From NCBI GenBank assembly GCA_029856445.1, contig JAHQWY010000045.1, positions 1-16,022 of the forward strand: a DNA stretch of 16,022 nt, in the 5' to 3' direction. The stretch comes from Promethearchaeia archaeon (GTDB lineage: Archaea > Asgardarchaeota > Lokiarchaeia > Sigyniarchaeales > SOKP01). The notes below the pieces were generated by a model. It was not told where the DNA came from. It worked only from the letters and a program-made list of their open reading frames with translations, and ran no database searches. Shown here piece by piece: positions 1-8,041 of the stretch (position 1 is the stretch's first letter; every line of letters begins with the position of its first letter). The position numbers and the translations under genes were made by a program.

Positions 1-1096
1 ATAAAAAAAATGTGGTATTATAAACTGCAAAAAGCTTACCTCTCATTTTTGCGGGAATTAAAATCGAGGCAATAGCATAGGATGATGCATATAGAATAAC
101 TTCTGCAGTTCCTATTAAAAAGCTTCCTACAAATATAATTTCTAGATCGGTCGTTGTAGCCGTAATTATTAAGGCAATGATTCCAATAGAAGTTCCAAGA
201 ATTAAAGTTCGAGAATGACCAATCTTTTTACTTAAATATCCCGCCATGAATCCAATTATCATAACTGCTACTGAGCGTGTATTGGCTATGAAACTTAACA
301 TAACACTATTAACATTAAACCCAGAATCCAAACTGAGATATTGAGGGTATGGTACCGCTATGGAATTTCTCCCAAAGTTAATAAAGATTAAGGCAACAAT
401 AAATATAATAAAAATAGATAGATTATTTTGATGTTCATGTCCTTCATTTAGTAGGTTTTCTTTCAGATCGGTTTCTTTATCTATGCCCCCTTCTGGTGCA
501 AATAACATTGGTATTGATGAGACAAACATTACAAATGAAGCTACAAAGAACAATGATCCGTTTCTGAATCCAAAGCCAGAGTCATATAATATACCACCTA
601 TAAATATTCCTATTATTCGTCCCAATCCACCTAAGCTTGTTAGCTGTCCCATTATTTTACTACGTTTTTCAGAAGGAAATACATCACTTATAAGTGCACT
701 CCACCCAATATTAGACATTGACCAAAACATTTCGACAAAACTAAGACCAATAATTATTACATACCCCGCTGCATATAAATTATCAAATGAAAAATGTATT
801 GCCCAAATTGTAATGGTCCCTACTCCTGCTAAAATCTCTCCTAATATTATAAATGTTCGACGACGTTGAAGCTTATCGCTTATTGGCCCCCATACCAAAT
901 TTTGAAAAATAACACTCATTACCATAGGTAATGTAGCATATAGAGTTGTTTCCCAAACTGATAAGTTTAAAAATTCCCTTAAATATATTGATAAAAATGT
1001 GTAAAATAAACCCCTCCTAAACATTGCAAGCATTTGAAACGACGATAATCCAAAAAATACCATTTTTTTTGAAGAAGTGAGTTCTTTAAGCGACAT
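1..1096 (-). CDS. Major facilitator superfamily transporter (3' end cut by window edge)
   Basis: Polytopic membrane permease that would move a small solute across the cytoplasmic membrane; the substrate cannot be told from the sequence. The reading frame opens at an ATG at 1096 and stays open to the window edge, giving 365 residues, slightly short of the usual 400 or so for 12 helices. Hydrophobic segments repeat throughout. The hallmark loop 2-3 motif of the family (G-x3-D-K-x2-R-R-R) is at residues 70-80, with a weaker second-half copy (G-Y-L-S-K-K-I-G-H-S-R) near 286-296. A P-x3-R-G motif (residues 348-352) is also typical of the family. A hydrophilic central loop near residues 200-225, holding Glu, Lys and His, separates the two six-helix halves. 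The next gene upstream on this strand begins 185 nt away, so it is probably transcribed alone. Family assignment is firm. Confidence 0.88.
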   Translation of the reverse strand, partial: MSLKELTSSKKMVFFGLSSFQMLAMFRRGLFYTFLSIYLREFLNLSVWETTLYATLPMVMSVIFQNLVWGPISDKLQRRRTFIILGEILAGVGTITIWAIHFSFDNLYAAGYVIIIGLSFVEMFWSMSNIGWSALISDVFPSEKRSKIMGQLTSLGGLGRIIGIFIGGILYDSGFGFRNGSLFFVASFVMFVSSIPMLFAPEGGIDKETDLKENLLNEGHEHQNNLSIFIIFIVALIFINFGRNSIAVPYPQYLSLDSGFNVNSVMLSFIANTRSVAVMIIGFMAGYLSKKIGHSRTLILGTSIGIIALIITATTTDLEIIFVGSFLIGTAEVILYASSYAIASILIPAKMRGKLFAVYNTTFFL

Positions 1097-1281
1097 TTTG
1101 TTTGGTTATATTGTTTTCATTTGGTGTCTTATCTGAATAACAGGATAATGCTCATGTAGAATTACATTATAAAAATAAATTAATGATCCTAAAATAACTT
1201 TGAATAGATTTTCTTTTCTATAATGTATAATCTTTTAGATTACCATATCAAAATTTTTAATCAAAGTTGAAGAATTTAGAA

Positions 1282-3684
1282 TTATTTTTTCTCAAAAACT
1301 TTAGCCATTACCTCTAAATTTCTTTTTAATTTAAGGCGATCTGGTATTTTTTCTAATTGTTCTGAATATATTGGATAATATTTATGCAAAATATTTAATA
1401 ATTCAATCCAAGATTTCTGAGTTTCTGTAGTATCAGGAATTTCCTTTTTTAATTGAAATAAAATCCTCTTTTCTTTTTTTGTTTTAAGATTTTTGAGAAA
1501 AGACTTAGTAACTAAAATTCGAAATTTAAGGTACTCATCAGGTCTGAAATTAAATAATGAATAATTCATATTATCATCAGCAAAAGGCAAAATTCTAATT
1601 CTTTTATCTTCAGGCTCATCTGGGTTCTCAACCAAAGAGATTTCAATATCATTTCTGTTCAAATCTTCTAAAATAGGATATAATTCTCCAGGGTTTACTC
1701 CTGTAGCTAATTCAATTTCGTCCGAAATTTCTGATATAGGGATATAAAATTCAGGAAATTTTGAGTAATTTTCCAATCTATAACTATATTCTTTTTTGAT
1801 AATTTTGATAATTTGAGGCTTCAAATCTTCTATAATCTGTTCAGAAGTAAAAGTAATTTCTGCATTTTTTAGTTTTTCTTTACGTATTTCTTTATCTTTT
1901 TGTTTCTTGCTAAAATCAGATGTAAGTGATGATATAAAGCTATTTGTACTCTTCGCGGCTTCAGGATCTACGCTTAATCTACTAGTTCTCCTTTCTTTTC
2001 GTAAAGCTGTTTCTAAAAGTCGTTCACTTAAATATCTTCTTGCTTTTTGCTTAGCAACTCCTTTTTTCTCAAAGCGCTCGGTAACGGATACAAAATCAAT
2101 CATTTTAATGGGTATTCCTATATCCTTTTTTTTTTCTGTAATTAAAATATCCATATCCTTTTTTACTAACTGTTCAAGAAGAGCATAGACATTTGTTTTT
2201 GATAATTGGGTAGCTTTAATTAATTCGCGCTCAATTATTTCGATTGGGTAAGCTTCACCTCTCCTTATATATTCACTTCTGATTATTTTATAAATTTTAT
2301 CTAAGCTTTCTTCTTCTTCACTCACAGTTTCTTTTTGTAATCTCATGAACATTGAAGTTTCATGAGGTTTTAAATAATAGATTAAAATTGTTGTCCCTAA
2401 GAAAAAAATCATTAGAATCGATATAATATATTTGTCAGCCATTAATATAATACCAACATCGGTAACTATTTGGTTGTTAATTTGGCTTGCTAGTGAGAAA
2501 CGAGTTAGAGTCTGAGCAAATACACAGGCTAAACATAATAATATCAATCCATCCTTTTTAAAGAAAAGTATACGCCACCCGATTGTTTGGCCAGTCTTTC
2601 TTATAATTCGATATAAGAAATACATAGATATTGCGAATTCAAATATATATATATATGATGCGGGAGAGCCCGTTGCCCCTATTGTTGCTTTGAATGCTGT
2701 AACAGTATCTTCTTGAAGAAGCATATAGATGCTAATTTGCAATATTTGAAAGAAAAAAATAAACAATACAATTAAAGAAAACGTAAAGTTATCAAAGGTA
2801 CCAGCCCTTTTAGTTTCTGCTCGTCTTCTGGTAAGTACAAATTCGAAAATGATAAAGACCAGTGTCATTACTAAACTAAAATAGATTAATGGCATGATTA
2901 CACGCATTTCTAAGCTGTAGACTTTAACTGCGCTTGTAGGGTCAGTATTTCCAAAGAAATCTAAAGATAACCACACCAAAAAACTCCTATAAAATAATGA
3001 AATTATAACAAGAACAACCAGAATGATAAATGGAATGATAATAGCCAAAATATATCTTGGAATTGAATATTTCTTAATGAACCTTGCTTCTATTTTAGTT
3101 GAAAATTTCCTTGAATATATATAGAAACGACTACTTAATAGAAGTAGCCAAATCATTGCTAAAGTTAATAAATAAGTCATAAAATTAAGATCTGTTGAAA
3201 TGTATAGAAGAAATAGATATAATATAGCAAATAGACTACCATACAATATTGCTTGCTTTATTAGAGTTTTTTTTTCAAAAATGAAGATTCTTACTTTATC
3301 TACACTAAATAGAAAAGACAATACTACGAAAAAAGCGACAATCGTATTCGAAAAAATGAAAGGATTTCCAAGCATTAATAAATTAATCCAATAACTGCCT
3401 GGAATGTTAATAGCAGTAATCAACAATAGGGAATATATAGCAAATATTCCATATAATCCATAAAACTTACGCTCGAAAGAATAGGATTTTGGTTCTTGAC
3501 CATCAACATAAACTTCTTGATGGATTATTTTATCAGAATAAAAAGCGGATAATTGACTTTTTACTTTTGATGTGAACCCTGTCAATTTAGGTTTTTTTTT
3601 TGAGGTAAAAGATTTAGCTTTTTTTTTAGCCCCAGCTTTATCAGGTTTTGACTTTTTTGAAGAATCTGATTGCTTATTTGACAT
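1282..3684 (-). CDS. Multi-pass membrane protein with two C-terminal winged-helix-like cytosolic domains, family unknown
   Basis: I do not recognise this 800-residue protein. The first 50 residues are very rich in Lys and Ser and would be cytosolic. About ten hydrophobic helices follow (roughly 73-92, 102-126, 142-161, 166-185, 209-232, 262-284, 301-323, 341-360, 377-397, 410-437). The last 360 residues are soluble and charged. Two segments in this tail look like copies of one fold: about 463-530 and 616-700, each with an I-I-x2-E-Y helix, a helix-turn-helix-like stretch, then L-L-E-x-L or I-L-E-D-L and a beta-rich end carrying D-I or E-I-S. That pattern fits winged-helix modules, so a membrane-tethered regulator or a protein-interaction platform is possible. 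The ATG at 3684 has a TATA-like element 36-51 nt upstream. It is divergent from the small gene at 3858. Calling the tail winged-helix is inference from pattern only. Confidence 0.8.
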   Translation of the reverse strand: MSNKQSDSSKKSKPDKAGAKKKAKSFTSKKKPKLTGFTSKVKSQLSAFYSDKIIHQEVYVDGQEPKSYSFERKFYGLYGIFAIYSLLLITAINIPGSYWINLLMLGNPFIFSNTIVAFFVVLSFLFSVDKVRIFIFEKKTLIKQAILYGSLFAILYLFLLYISTDLNFMTYLLTLAMIWLLLLSSRFYIYSRKFSTKIEARFIKKYSIPRYILAIIIPFIILVVLVIISLFYRSFLVWLSLDFFGNTDPTSAVKVYSLEMRVIMPLIYFSLVMTLVFIIFEFVLTRRRAETKRAGTFDNFTFSLIVLFIFFFQILQISIYMLLQEDTVTAFKATIGATGSPASYIYIFEFAISMYFLYRIIRKTGQTIGWRILFFKKDGLILLCLACVFAQTLTRFSLASQINNQIVTDVGIILMADKYIISILMIFFLGTTILIYYLKPHETSMFMRLQKETVSEEEESLDKIYKIIRSEYIRRGEAYPIEIIERELIKATQLSKTNVYALLEQLVKKDMDILITEKKKDIGIPIKMIDFVSVTERFEKKGVAKQKARRYLSERLLETALRKERRTSRLSVDPEAAKSTNSFISSLTSDFSKKQKDKEIRKEKLKNAEITFTSEQIIEDLKPQIIKIIKKEYSYRLENYSKFPEFYIPISEISDEIELATGVNPGELYPILEDLNRNDIEISLVENPDEPEDKRIRILPFADDNMNYSLFNFRPDEYLKFRILVTKSFLKNLKTKKEKRILFQLKKEIPDTTETQKSWIELLNILHKYYPIYSEQLEKIPDRLKLKRNLEVMAKVFEKK

Positions 3685-3719
3685 TATATGTATTAATTTT
3701 TTTAATTCTTTTAAACCTA

Positions 3720-3735
3720 ATTATAAATTATAATT
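3720..3735 (-). promoter_or_regulatory. TATA-like promoter element for the membrane protein gene
   Basis: An AT-only element reading TTATAATTTATAA on the minus strand lies 36-51 nt before the ATG at 3684. With the usual archaeal spacing of about 25 nt from box to transcription start, the leader would be short, near 17 nt. Confidence 0.4.
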
Positions 3736-3816
3736 GGAATTTAAAACTAATCAATTAATAAGGATATCCATATTAAGTCATTTGATAAATTTCATGTGAA
3801 AGTTTTAAATTTACTC

Positions 3817-3840
3817 TAATATAACATTAATATATTATAT
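3817..3840 (+). promoter_or_regulatory. TATA-like promoter region for the small winged-helix gene
   Basis: The segment holds two overlapping TATA-like elements (TAATATAAC at about 3817-3825 and TATATTATAT at 3831-3840) just before the ATG at 3858. The first gives a plausible short leader of about 10 nt, common for archaeal genes. Confidence 0.35.
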
Positions 3841-3857
3841 TGGTTTTTTTTTGAAGA

Positions 3858-4136
3858 ATGAAAAAGATTCAAGTAGAAAATAAAGAAAGCTTGATACATC
3901 TCGTAAAAAGAGCAATTGAATTACTCTGCGAGAAAAACATTTCAAGTGTTGTAATATTATCTTCTTATAAGATCAACTCCGTTCTTCGCGAAAGTTATGG
4001 TGTCGATATTAAGGTTGATAGAATAGGCAGAGTATTAAGTCGGATTGCGAAATTAAATCAATTAAAAAGATTAAGTACGAATATTCCAAAATATAAACTG
4101 CATATTTCAAAAGTCTCGACTTTACAATTCTTTTAA
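3858..4136 (+). CDS. Small putative winged-helix DNA-binding protein (92 aa)
   Basis: A short basic protein that I do not recognise by family. Residues 8-24 form an amphipathic helix. Residues 35-70 read as helix (SSYKINSVLRES), turn, then a second helix (VDRIGRVLSRIAKL) suited to DNA recognition. The basic stretch LKRLSTNIPKYKL resembles a wing. This order (helix, helix, basic recognition helix, beta wing) matches small archaeal winged-helix proteins. The gene starts at an ATG at 3858 with AT-rich TATA-like sequence directly upstream and no clear Shine-Dalgarno, so it may be nearly leaderless. Its stop lies 8 nt from the stop of the convergent JAMM gene. A coding role is supported by the start context, the compact fold-like pattern and the absence of a competing long frame. 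DNA binding is inference. Confidence 0.6.
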   Translation: MKKIQVENKESLIHLVKRAIELLCEKNISSVVILSSYKINSVLRESYGVDIKVDRIGRVLSRIAKLNQLKRLSTNIPKYKLHISKVSTLQFF

Positions 4137-4144
4137 AAAGAAAT

Positions 4145-5482
4145 TTAAGATATATTTCGGAAATCCGTAATTGTTTTTTGGAGCTTTTCAAGTAAAATTT
4201 TTATTTCCGAATAATTTTCCCTTATTGGTTTTAATTCTACATCAATTTCTTCGAATTTAGTATGTATATGTGTTTTAAATGGAGTTGTAACTTTTTCTAT
4301 ATGTTCAGTTATATTTTTTGTAAGATTTTTTATATCAGCATCCTGATCTGAAGCTAATTTATTTAGGTCCATAATTAAAGCGGACATTTGAGAGTTTAAA
4401 TCTGTAGTTGTCTCTAATATATTTAAAATATTCTGAGTTTTTTCTTCTAAAGGTGTAAACATGCTTTTTATTTGATCCTCAATTTTTGTTTTTGACTCTT
4501 CCATTGTTGCATTTAAAATATGAGAAATTTCATTTTTTAATTCTTTTTGACCTTCAACGCGTCTATCAATATACTCGGTTATATTCTTCTTGAAGAGCCC
4601 AGAAATTTCTTCAAATGTATTTTTAAAGAATTTTTGTACATCTCTTAGACCATCCGAAACAGTGTTTCTTAATTGAGTTAAGGATTTATTAATGTAATCC
4701 ATGCCTTTTAAAGTTCCTTGAGTTAATTCACCAATCCATCGATTAAACTGAGTTTGATAAGTCTCTCCAATTGCTTCATTTAATTTTACCAAACCATTAC
4801 TAAAACCAGAAATTATCTGATCAACGTGTCCTGAATAGTCACTGACACTTCTTTCTATTAAATCTTCAGCTGAAAGAGGTATTTCTTGTAGTTCACTTAA
4901 AGGTTGTTCCTTTAATTCTTTAATTATAACAGGGGATAATCTTTGCGAGTCTTCTACAAATTTTTTTACCCATTTAAAGAAACTTAAGTTTGATGGTATC
5001 TCAATTTCATATGGGACTTCAATGTAATCATTAGATTTCTTATATTCTTTTAACCTGTAAATTTTAAAACCAAATCCTTTCTCTTTAGTCATTAGTGTAT
5101 GATCAAAAATAATAATGAAACTTTGAGGATTTTTATCTGTTTGGAAAAATTTATGGTTTTGAATTGTAATTTCAGTAAAATCAGGGCCCCATCCTGGACG
5201 GGAAATATACCATCCTACTATCTTTTTATCCTGTTCTAAGTATTCCTTATCTAATTCGGCAAATAATCCAATGTCTTCTTTAGAAAAGCCAGTTGATATG
5301 TGAATTCCGTGTTGTATAGGATTAACATTAATTAAATTAACGATTTTATTTTCTTCATCTATTTCACCAATACACACACCCATAACTTCAACACTTTCAT
5401 CAAGGGTTTCGTTACCAAACCTTAATACGTGAGTTACCATTCGAATTAAAGCTTCTGCTTCAATTTTGAGAGTAAATGACAA
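4145..5482 (-). CDS. JAMM/MPN-fold protein with degenerate active site (MPN-) and long coiled-coil tail
   Basis: The N-terminal 150 residues form an MPN domain that aligns along its length with the product of the gene immediately upstream. The conserved E-V-M-G-V glutamate is present (E32), but the metal ligands are gone: the position of H-S-H-P reads I-S-R-P (93-96), and the serine and aspartate of S-x2-D are T103 and T106. It should not bind catalytic zinc, as in Rpn8 or CSN6. Residues from about 200 to 440 are long charged helices with heptad character, and the tail shares a G-x3-L-x-E...N-x-W pattern with the neighbour. The start is a TTG at 5482, 6 nt after the upstream stop, with a GGGGGTG Shine-Dalgarno-like stretch inside the end of the upstream gene. 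This implies translational coupling and perhaps an equimolar complex. A structural partner role is inference. Confidence 0.85.
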   Translation of the reverse strand: MSFTLKIEAEALIRMVTHVLRFGNETLDESVEVMGVCIGEIDEENKIVNLINVNPIQHGIHISTGFSKEDIGLFAELDKEYLEQDKKIVGWYISRPGWGPDFTEITIQNHKFFQTDKNPQSFIIIFDHTLMTKEKGFGFKIYRLKEYKKSNDYIEVPYEIEIPSNLSFFKWVKKFVEDSQRLSPVIIKELKEQPLSELQEIPLSAEDLIERSVSDYSGHVDQIISGFSNGLVKLNEAIGETYQTQFNRWIGELTQGTLKGMDYINKSLTQLRNTVSDGLRDVQKFFKNTFEEISGLFKKNITEYIDRRVEGQKELKNEISHILNATMEESKTKIEDQIKSMFTPLEEKTQNILNILETTTDLNSQMSALIMDLNKLASDQDADIKNLTKNITEHIEKVTTPFKTHIHTKFEEIDVELKPIRENYSEIKILLEKLQKTITDFRNIS

Positions 5483-5488
5483 GTTCTT

Positions 5489-6979
5489 TTAGACACCCCC
5501 TTCCTCCAATTTTTTTATTTTATCTAGTAATTCTTGGTTTTGAGACTTAAGATCTTTTACTGTCTTCTGTAAATCTTTATGGTCAGTTTGCAGTGTTTCT
5601 AATTTAATTTTGATTGGATTTTTAGAGCTTTCTAACAATATAATTGCTGCTTTTAAGTCAGACAAATAATTTTTTGTCTCTTTATTAAGAGTATTGATAT
5701 TACCCTTAATTTTATTTATTTTTTTATTAAAATTCGTTAAAAAATCTTCTTGTAATGTATTTAAATTGCTTTGGATTAAATTATCAATTGACTTGTAGCT
5801 TTCTGTATATTTCTTTAAGGCATTGCCGGTTTTTTCCAGATTTTTAAGATTGTTTGAGGCAATATTATTAAACTCTGTTATGCTATTAGATATATTTGTG
5901 TTCTTTTCTATAATCTGGCTAATAGGATTATCTTTAAATAATAGATCAATTTGATTTTTGTAACCCTCTTTCGAATTGTTGACTATTTCTTTAATATTCT
6001 CCTTTTCATTGTCTAAATCTTCAAGTCTATCATCAACATAGAAATCTAAATCTTTTAAATCATTCTGTAAATCATAATTGAAAGATTGCTGTAAATTAAT
6101 AATTTCACTGCTCAATTTGTCTCTAATTTCTTTTAAATTATTCCTCATCTCTGAGTTATGCGTTTTTATCTTATTAACAACATCTTGTCCCCAAGTATTG
6201 AGAAGATGAGCCATTGGTTTAACAGTAGATTCTACTAAGTTATCCATTCCCTTCTTTAGTGTTGAAATTATTTCCTCAAAATTCATTTCGGGTAGCTTCG
6301 ATTCTAATTGTTCTTCTTCAGGAATAAAAATATCTCCAAATAAATCAACAGTTTCATTTAATTCAAGAATTTGAGGGCTTCCTGTATGAACAGCACTTAT
6401 TAAATCCATTATCTTTAAATAAAACTCAAGATCTGTAGGAGGTTCAACAATAGCTTTTACTTCGTGGTAACCTGATTTTAAAGCTAATGAAGGGTCGTCT
6501 AATCTAGTTTCACTTAGTCTAAATGCTCTAAATCCAAAATCATTTGGTTTATCTAGGTAGGTGTGGTCAAATACAATTCCTACTCCACTAGGATTTTTTT
6601 GCCAAAAAATCTGATTATATTTATCAGTTTCACTAAAGAAAATGCCTAATCCTGGGTGTGAGTGATACCATCCTACTGAAAACCACCCAAGATCGCCATA
6701 TTGTTCCCATATTTTTGTATCTAATTCTCCAAAGGCACCTAATTGATCAACTGAGAATTTTACTTCTATTGTCCCTCCATGAGAAACTGGGACTACATCC
6801 TCAACTATAACATTCTTAATTTCATTTTCTCCTTCAAGACGACCAATTAAGACCCCCATAACTTCAGATAATTTTGAATGCTCTATATATTTCGAACCAA
6901 AACGTAATACATGCAGTAACATTTTATAATAAGCAAGTGGTTTAATTGTTACTATGCTTTGATCGTTAATTTTCCCCAT
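5489..6979 (-). CDS. JAMM/MPN+ metalloprotease-fold protein with long coiled-coil tail (Rpn11/CSN5-like)
   Basis: The first 160 residues are an MPN domain with a complete JAMM zinc site: E39 in S-E-V-M-G-V, then H106-S-H108-P, S116 and D119, matching E...HxHPx6SxxD. Such enzymes (Rpn11, CSN5, AMSH, archaeal Csn5/HvJAMM) cut isopeptide bonds to ubiquitin or ubiquitin-like proteins. From about residue 235 to the end at 496 the protein is long charged helix, ending in a leucine-zipper-like 40 residues. The frame is open up to an ATG at 7048, which would add 23 residues, but I prefer the ATG at 6979: the paralogue begins at the same point, a GTGA ribosome-binding-like element precedes it, and a TATA box lies inside the 23-residue extension. 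The MPN- partner follows after 6 nt. Metal-site assignment is firm; substrate is unknown. Confidence 0.88.
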   Translation of the reverse strand: MGKINDQSIVTIKPLAYYKMLLHVLRFGSKYIEHSKLSEVMGVLIGRLEGENEIKNVIVEDVVPVSHGGTIEVKFSVDQLGAFGELDTKIWEQYGDLGWFSVGWYHSHPGLGIFFSETDKYNQIFWQKNPSGVGIVFDHTYLDKPNDFGFRAFRLSETRLDDPSLALKSGYHEVKAIVEPPTDLEFYLKIMDLISAVHTGSPQILELNETVDLFGDIFIPEEEQLESKLPEMNFEEIISTLKKGMDNLVESTVKPMAHLLNTWGQDVVNKIKTHNSEMRNNLKEIRDKLSSEIINLQQSFNYDLQNDLKDLDFYVDDRLEDLDNEKENIKEIVNNSKEGYKNQIDLLFKDNPISQIIEKNTNISNSITEFNNIASNNLKNLEKTGNALKKYTESYKSIDNLIQSNLNTLQEDFLTNFNKKINKIKGNINTLNKETKNYLSDLKAAIILLESSKNPIKIKLETLQTDHKDLQKTVKDLKSQNQELLDKIKKLEEGGV

Positions 6980-7010
6980 TCTAAATTCACTTGTTTTTTC
7001 AAATTTATGA

Positions 7011-7020
7011 TATATATATA
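7011..7020 (-). promoter_or_regulatory. TATA box for the MPN+/MPN- operon
   Basis: A perfect alternating TATATATATA lies 32-41 nt upstream of the ATG at 6979. It would place transcription start near 6989, which excludes the upstream in-frame ATG at 7048 from this transcript and supports the shorter protein. Confidence 0.5.
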
Positions 7021-7121
7021 GTTTGTATGGTTTTAAATATTTGAACAAAAAGCATTTAATTTAAAAAAGTGCTATATAAAAAAATTCCAATAATGAACCA
7101 AAAAATAGATCAATTTAAGAT

Positions 7122-7745
7122 CTAATCATGTGGTAATGGTTTACCACAATATGGACAAAATCTCCAATTTAAATCCTTGCCACAATGTGGGCAAAAATTT
7201 GAACCTGATGAACTTACTGGTGCCGGTTCTGCCACTCCTCCTTTTGGGATGGATGGTAATTGCCTTGTTGTTTTTAGCGTTTTAGCTGTTGAAGTACTGG
7301 CATGTTCTTCTACTTTTCTACTAGCTATTGTTTCTCTAAAAGCTTGTCTTCTCTCTTCATCGAGTTCTTGTTGACTTTTTGCTTCCTCGGTTTTAACCCA
7401 TCCTTGAACTTGTGGTCTTTTCAATTCACTTTCAGGGACTTTTTCTAACTCAACACCTTTAGTTTCAGATATGGGGGCTACAACCTTTCGTTCTTCTTTC
7501 TTCTGAATTGCTTGTTTAACCAAAGCTTGTGTAGTTTTCATAACTTGATGGGGGTTAATATTTGGAATTGCAACTGTACGTAAAACCCATCCCACGATTA
7601 AATTCTGGTTAGGGAACCCTCCTTCGGTATCCTCATCTTTATAGACATACGATTCAATTATTTCTCTTCCTTTTAATAATCGTGAAGCCCATTTCCCATT
7701 AATCAATCCCAATTGAATTCGATAACTTGTACCAGGTATCCCCAA
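7122..7745 (-). CDS. Double zinc-ribbon protein with conserved N-terminal domain, function unknown; 5' end uncertain
   Basis: I do not recognise the family. Residues 1-85 form a compact domain with aromatic and hydrophobic strands (SYRIQLGLINGKW, IVGWVLRTVAIP). Residues 85-180 are charged and low in complexity, probably disordered. The C-terminus carries C185-x2-C188 and C197-x2-C200, each followed by G-K, a treble-clef or zinc-ribbon type common in Asgard proteins. The in-frame start used here is a TTG at 7745, with no good ribosome-binding site. The frame remains open upstream to 7784, reading ERGFEPLSSQ before the TTG. An ATG at 7788 in another frame joins this frame if one A of the AAA run at 7772-7774 is removed, giving a start MSSDRRGFEPLSSQ. 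The true gene may therefore begin at 7788 with a frameshift, real or from sequencing. The neighbour at 6979 has its own promoter. Confidence 0.75.
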   Translation of the reverse strand: MGIPGTSYRIQLGLINGKWASRLLKGREIIESYVYKDEDTEGGFPNQNLIVGWVLRTVAIPNINPHQVMKTTQALVKQAIQKKEERKVVAPISETKGVELEKVPESELKRPQVQGWVKTEEAKSQQELDEERRQAFRETIASRKVEEHASTSTAKTLKTTRQLPSIPKGGVAEPAPVSSSGSNFCPHCGKDLNWRFCPYCGKPLPHD

Positions 7746-7798
7746 TTGGCTGGAGAGTGGTTCAAATCCTCTTTCTGTCAGAACTCATCACATTTTAT

Positions 7799-7831
7799 AT
7801 TATAATTATTTGAATCAAATAATATTATAAT
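7799..7831. promoter_or_regulatory. Long AT-rich inverted repeat between divergent genes
   Basis: The arms ATTATAATTATTTGA (7799-7813) and its near-perfect reverse complement (7815-7831, with two extra bases) meet at the symmetric centre TTGA-A-TCAA. It sits between the zinc-ribbon gene on the minus strand and the third JAMM gene on the plus strand. It contains TATA-like sequence on both strands, so it could be a minus-strand promoter overlapping an operator. The symmetry is seen directly; the role is inference. Confidence 0.45.
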
Positions 7832-8000
7832 GATAAATTTTGAATTTAAATTATTATTTATTTCATGGTAAAATTTATTACTAGCATTAAAAATTTTATG
7901 GATTAATCAGTCTTAGAATACCATAGATCATTATTTTTTCTTAATGCAATGAAAAAGACATAAATACATGAAGTTGTATTATTTTGTAAAAAGCTAATTT

Positions 8001-8028
8001 AAAAATATTATAATAATCAAGAAGGTGA
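8001..8028 (+). promoter_or_regulatory. TATA-like element and strong Shine-Dalgarno before the third JAMM gene
   Basis: A TATA-like AAATATTATAATAA stretch at about 8002-8015 is followed by GAAGGTGA at 8021-8028, 13 nt before the ATG at 8042. GGTGA matches the archaeal 16S anti-Shine-Dalgarno and is the clearest ribosome-binding site in the window. This close spacing of box and binding site may mean that another box lies further upstream. The intact translation signal argues that this gene was recently functional. Confidence 0.5.
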
Positions 8029-8041
8029 CCGTAGTTAAAAA

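Noticed and set aside
483..869. Plus-strand open frame rich in Pro, Ile and Asn
   Set aside because: It lies opposite the MFS transporter, which has clear family motifs; the composition is typical of antisense to a membrane protein.
7757..7781. A tRNA T-arm-like sequence (GTGGTTCAAATCC followed by CTCT) on the plus strand
   Set aside because: The T stem has a mismatch, no GACAGAA-type 5' acceptor partner lies at the right distance upstream, and no D or anticodon arm can be built. The same bases read well as protein (GFEP) on the minus strand in frame with the zinc-ribbon gene.
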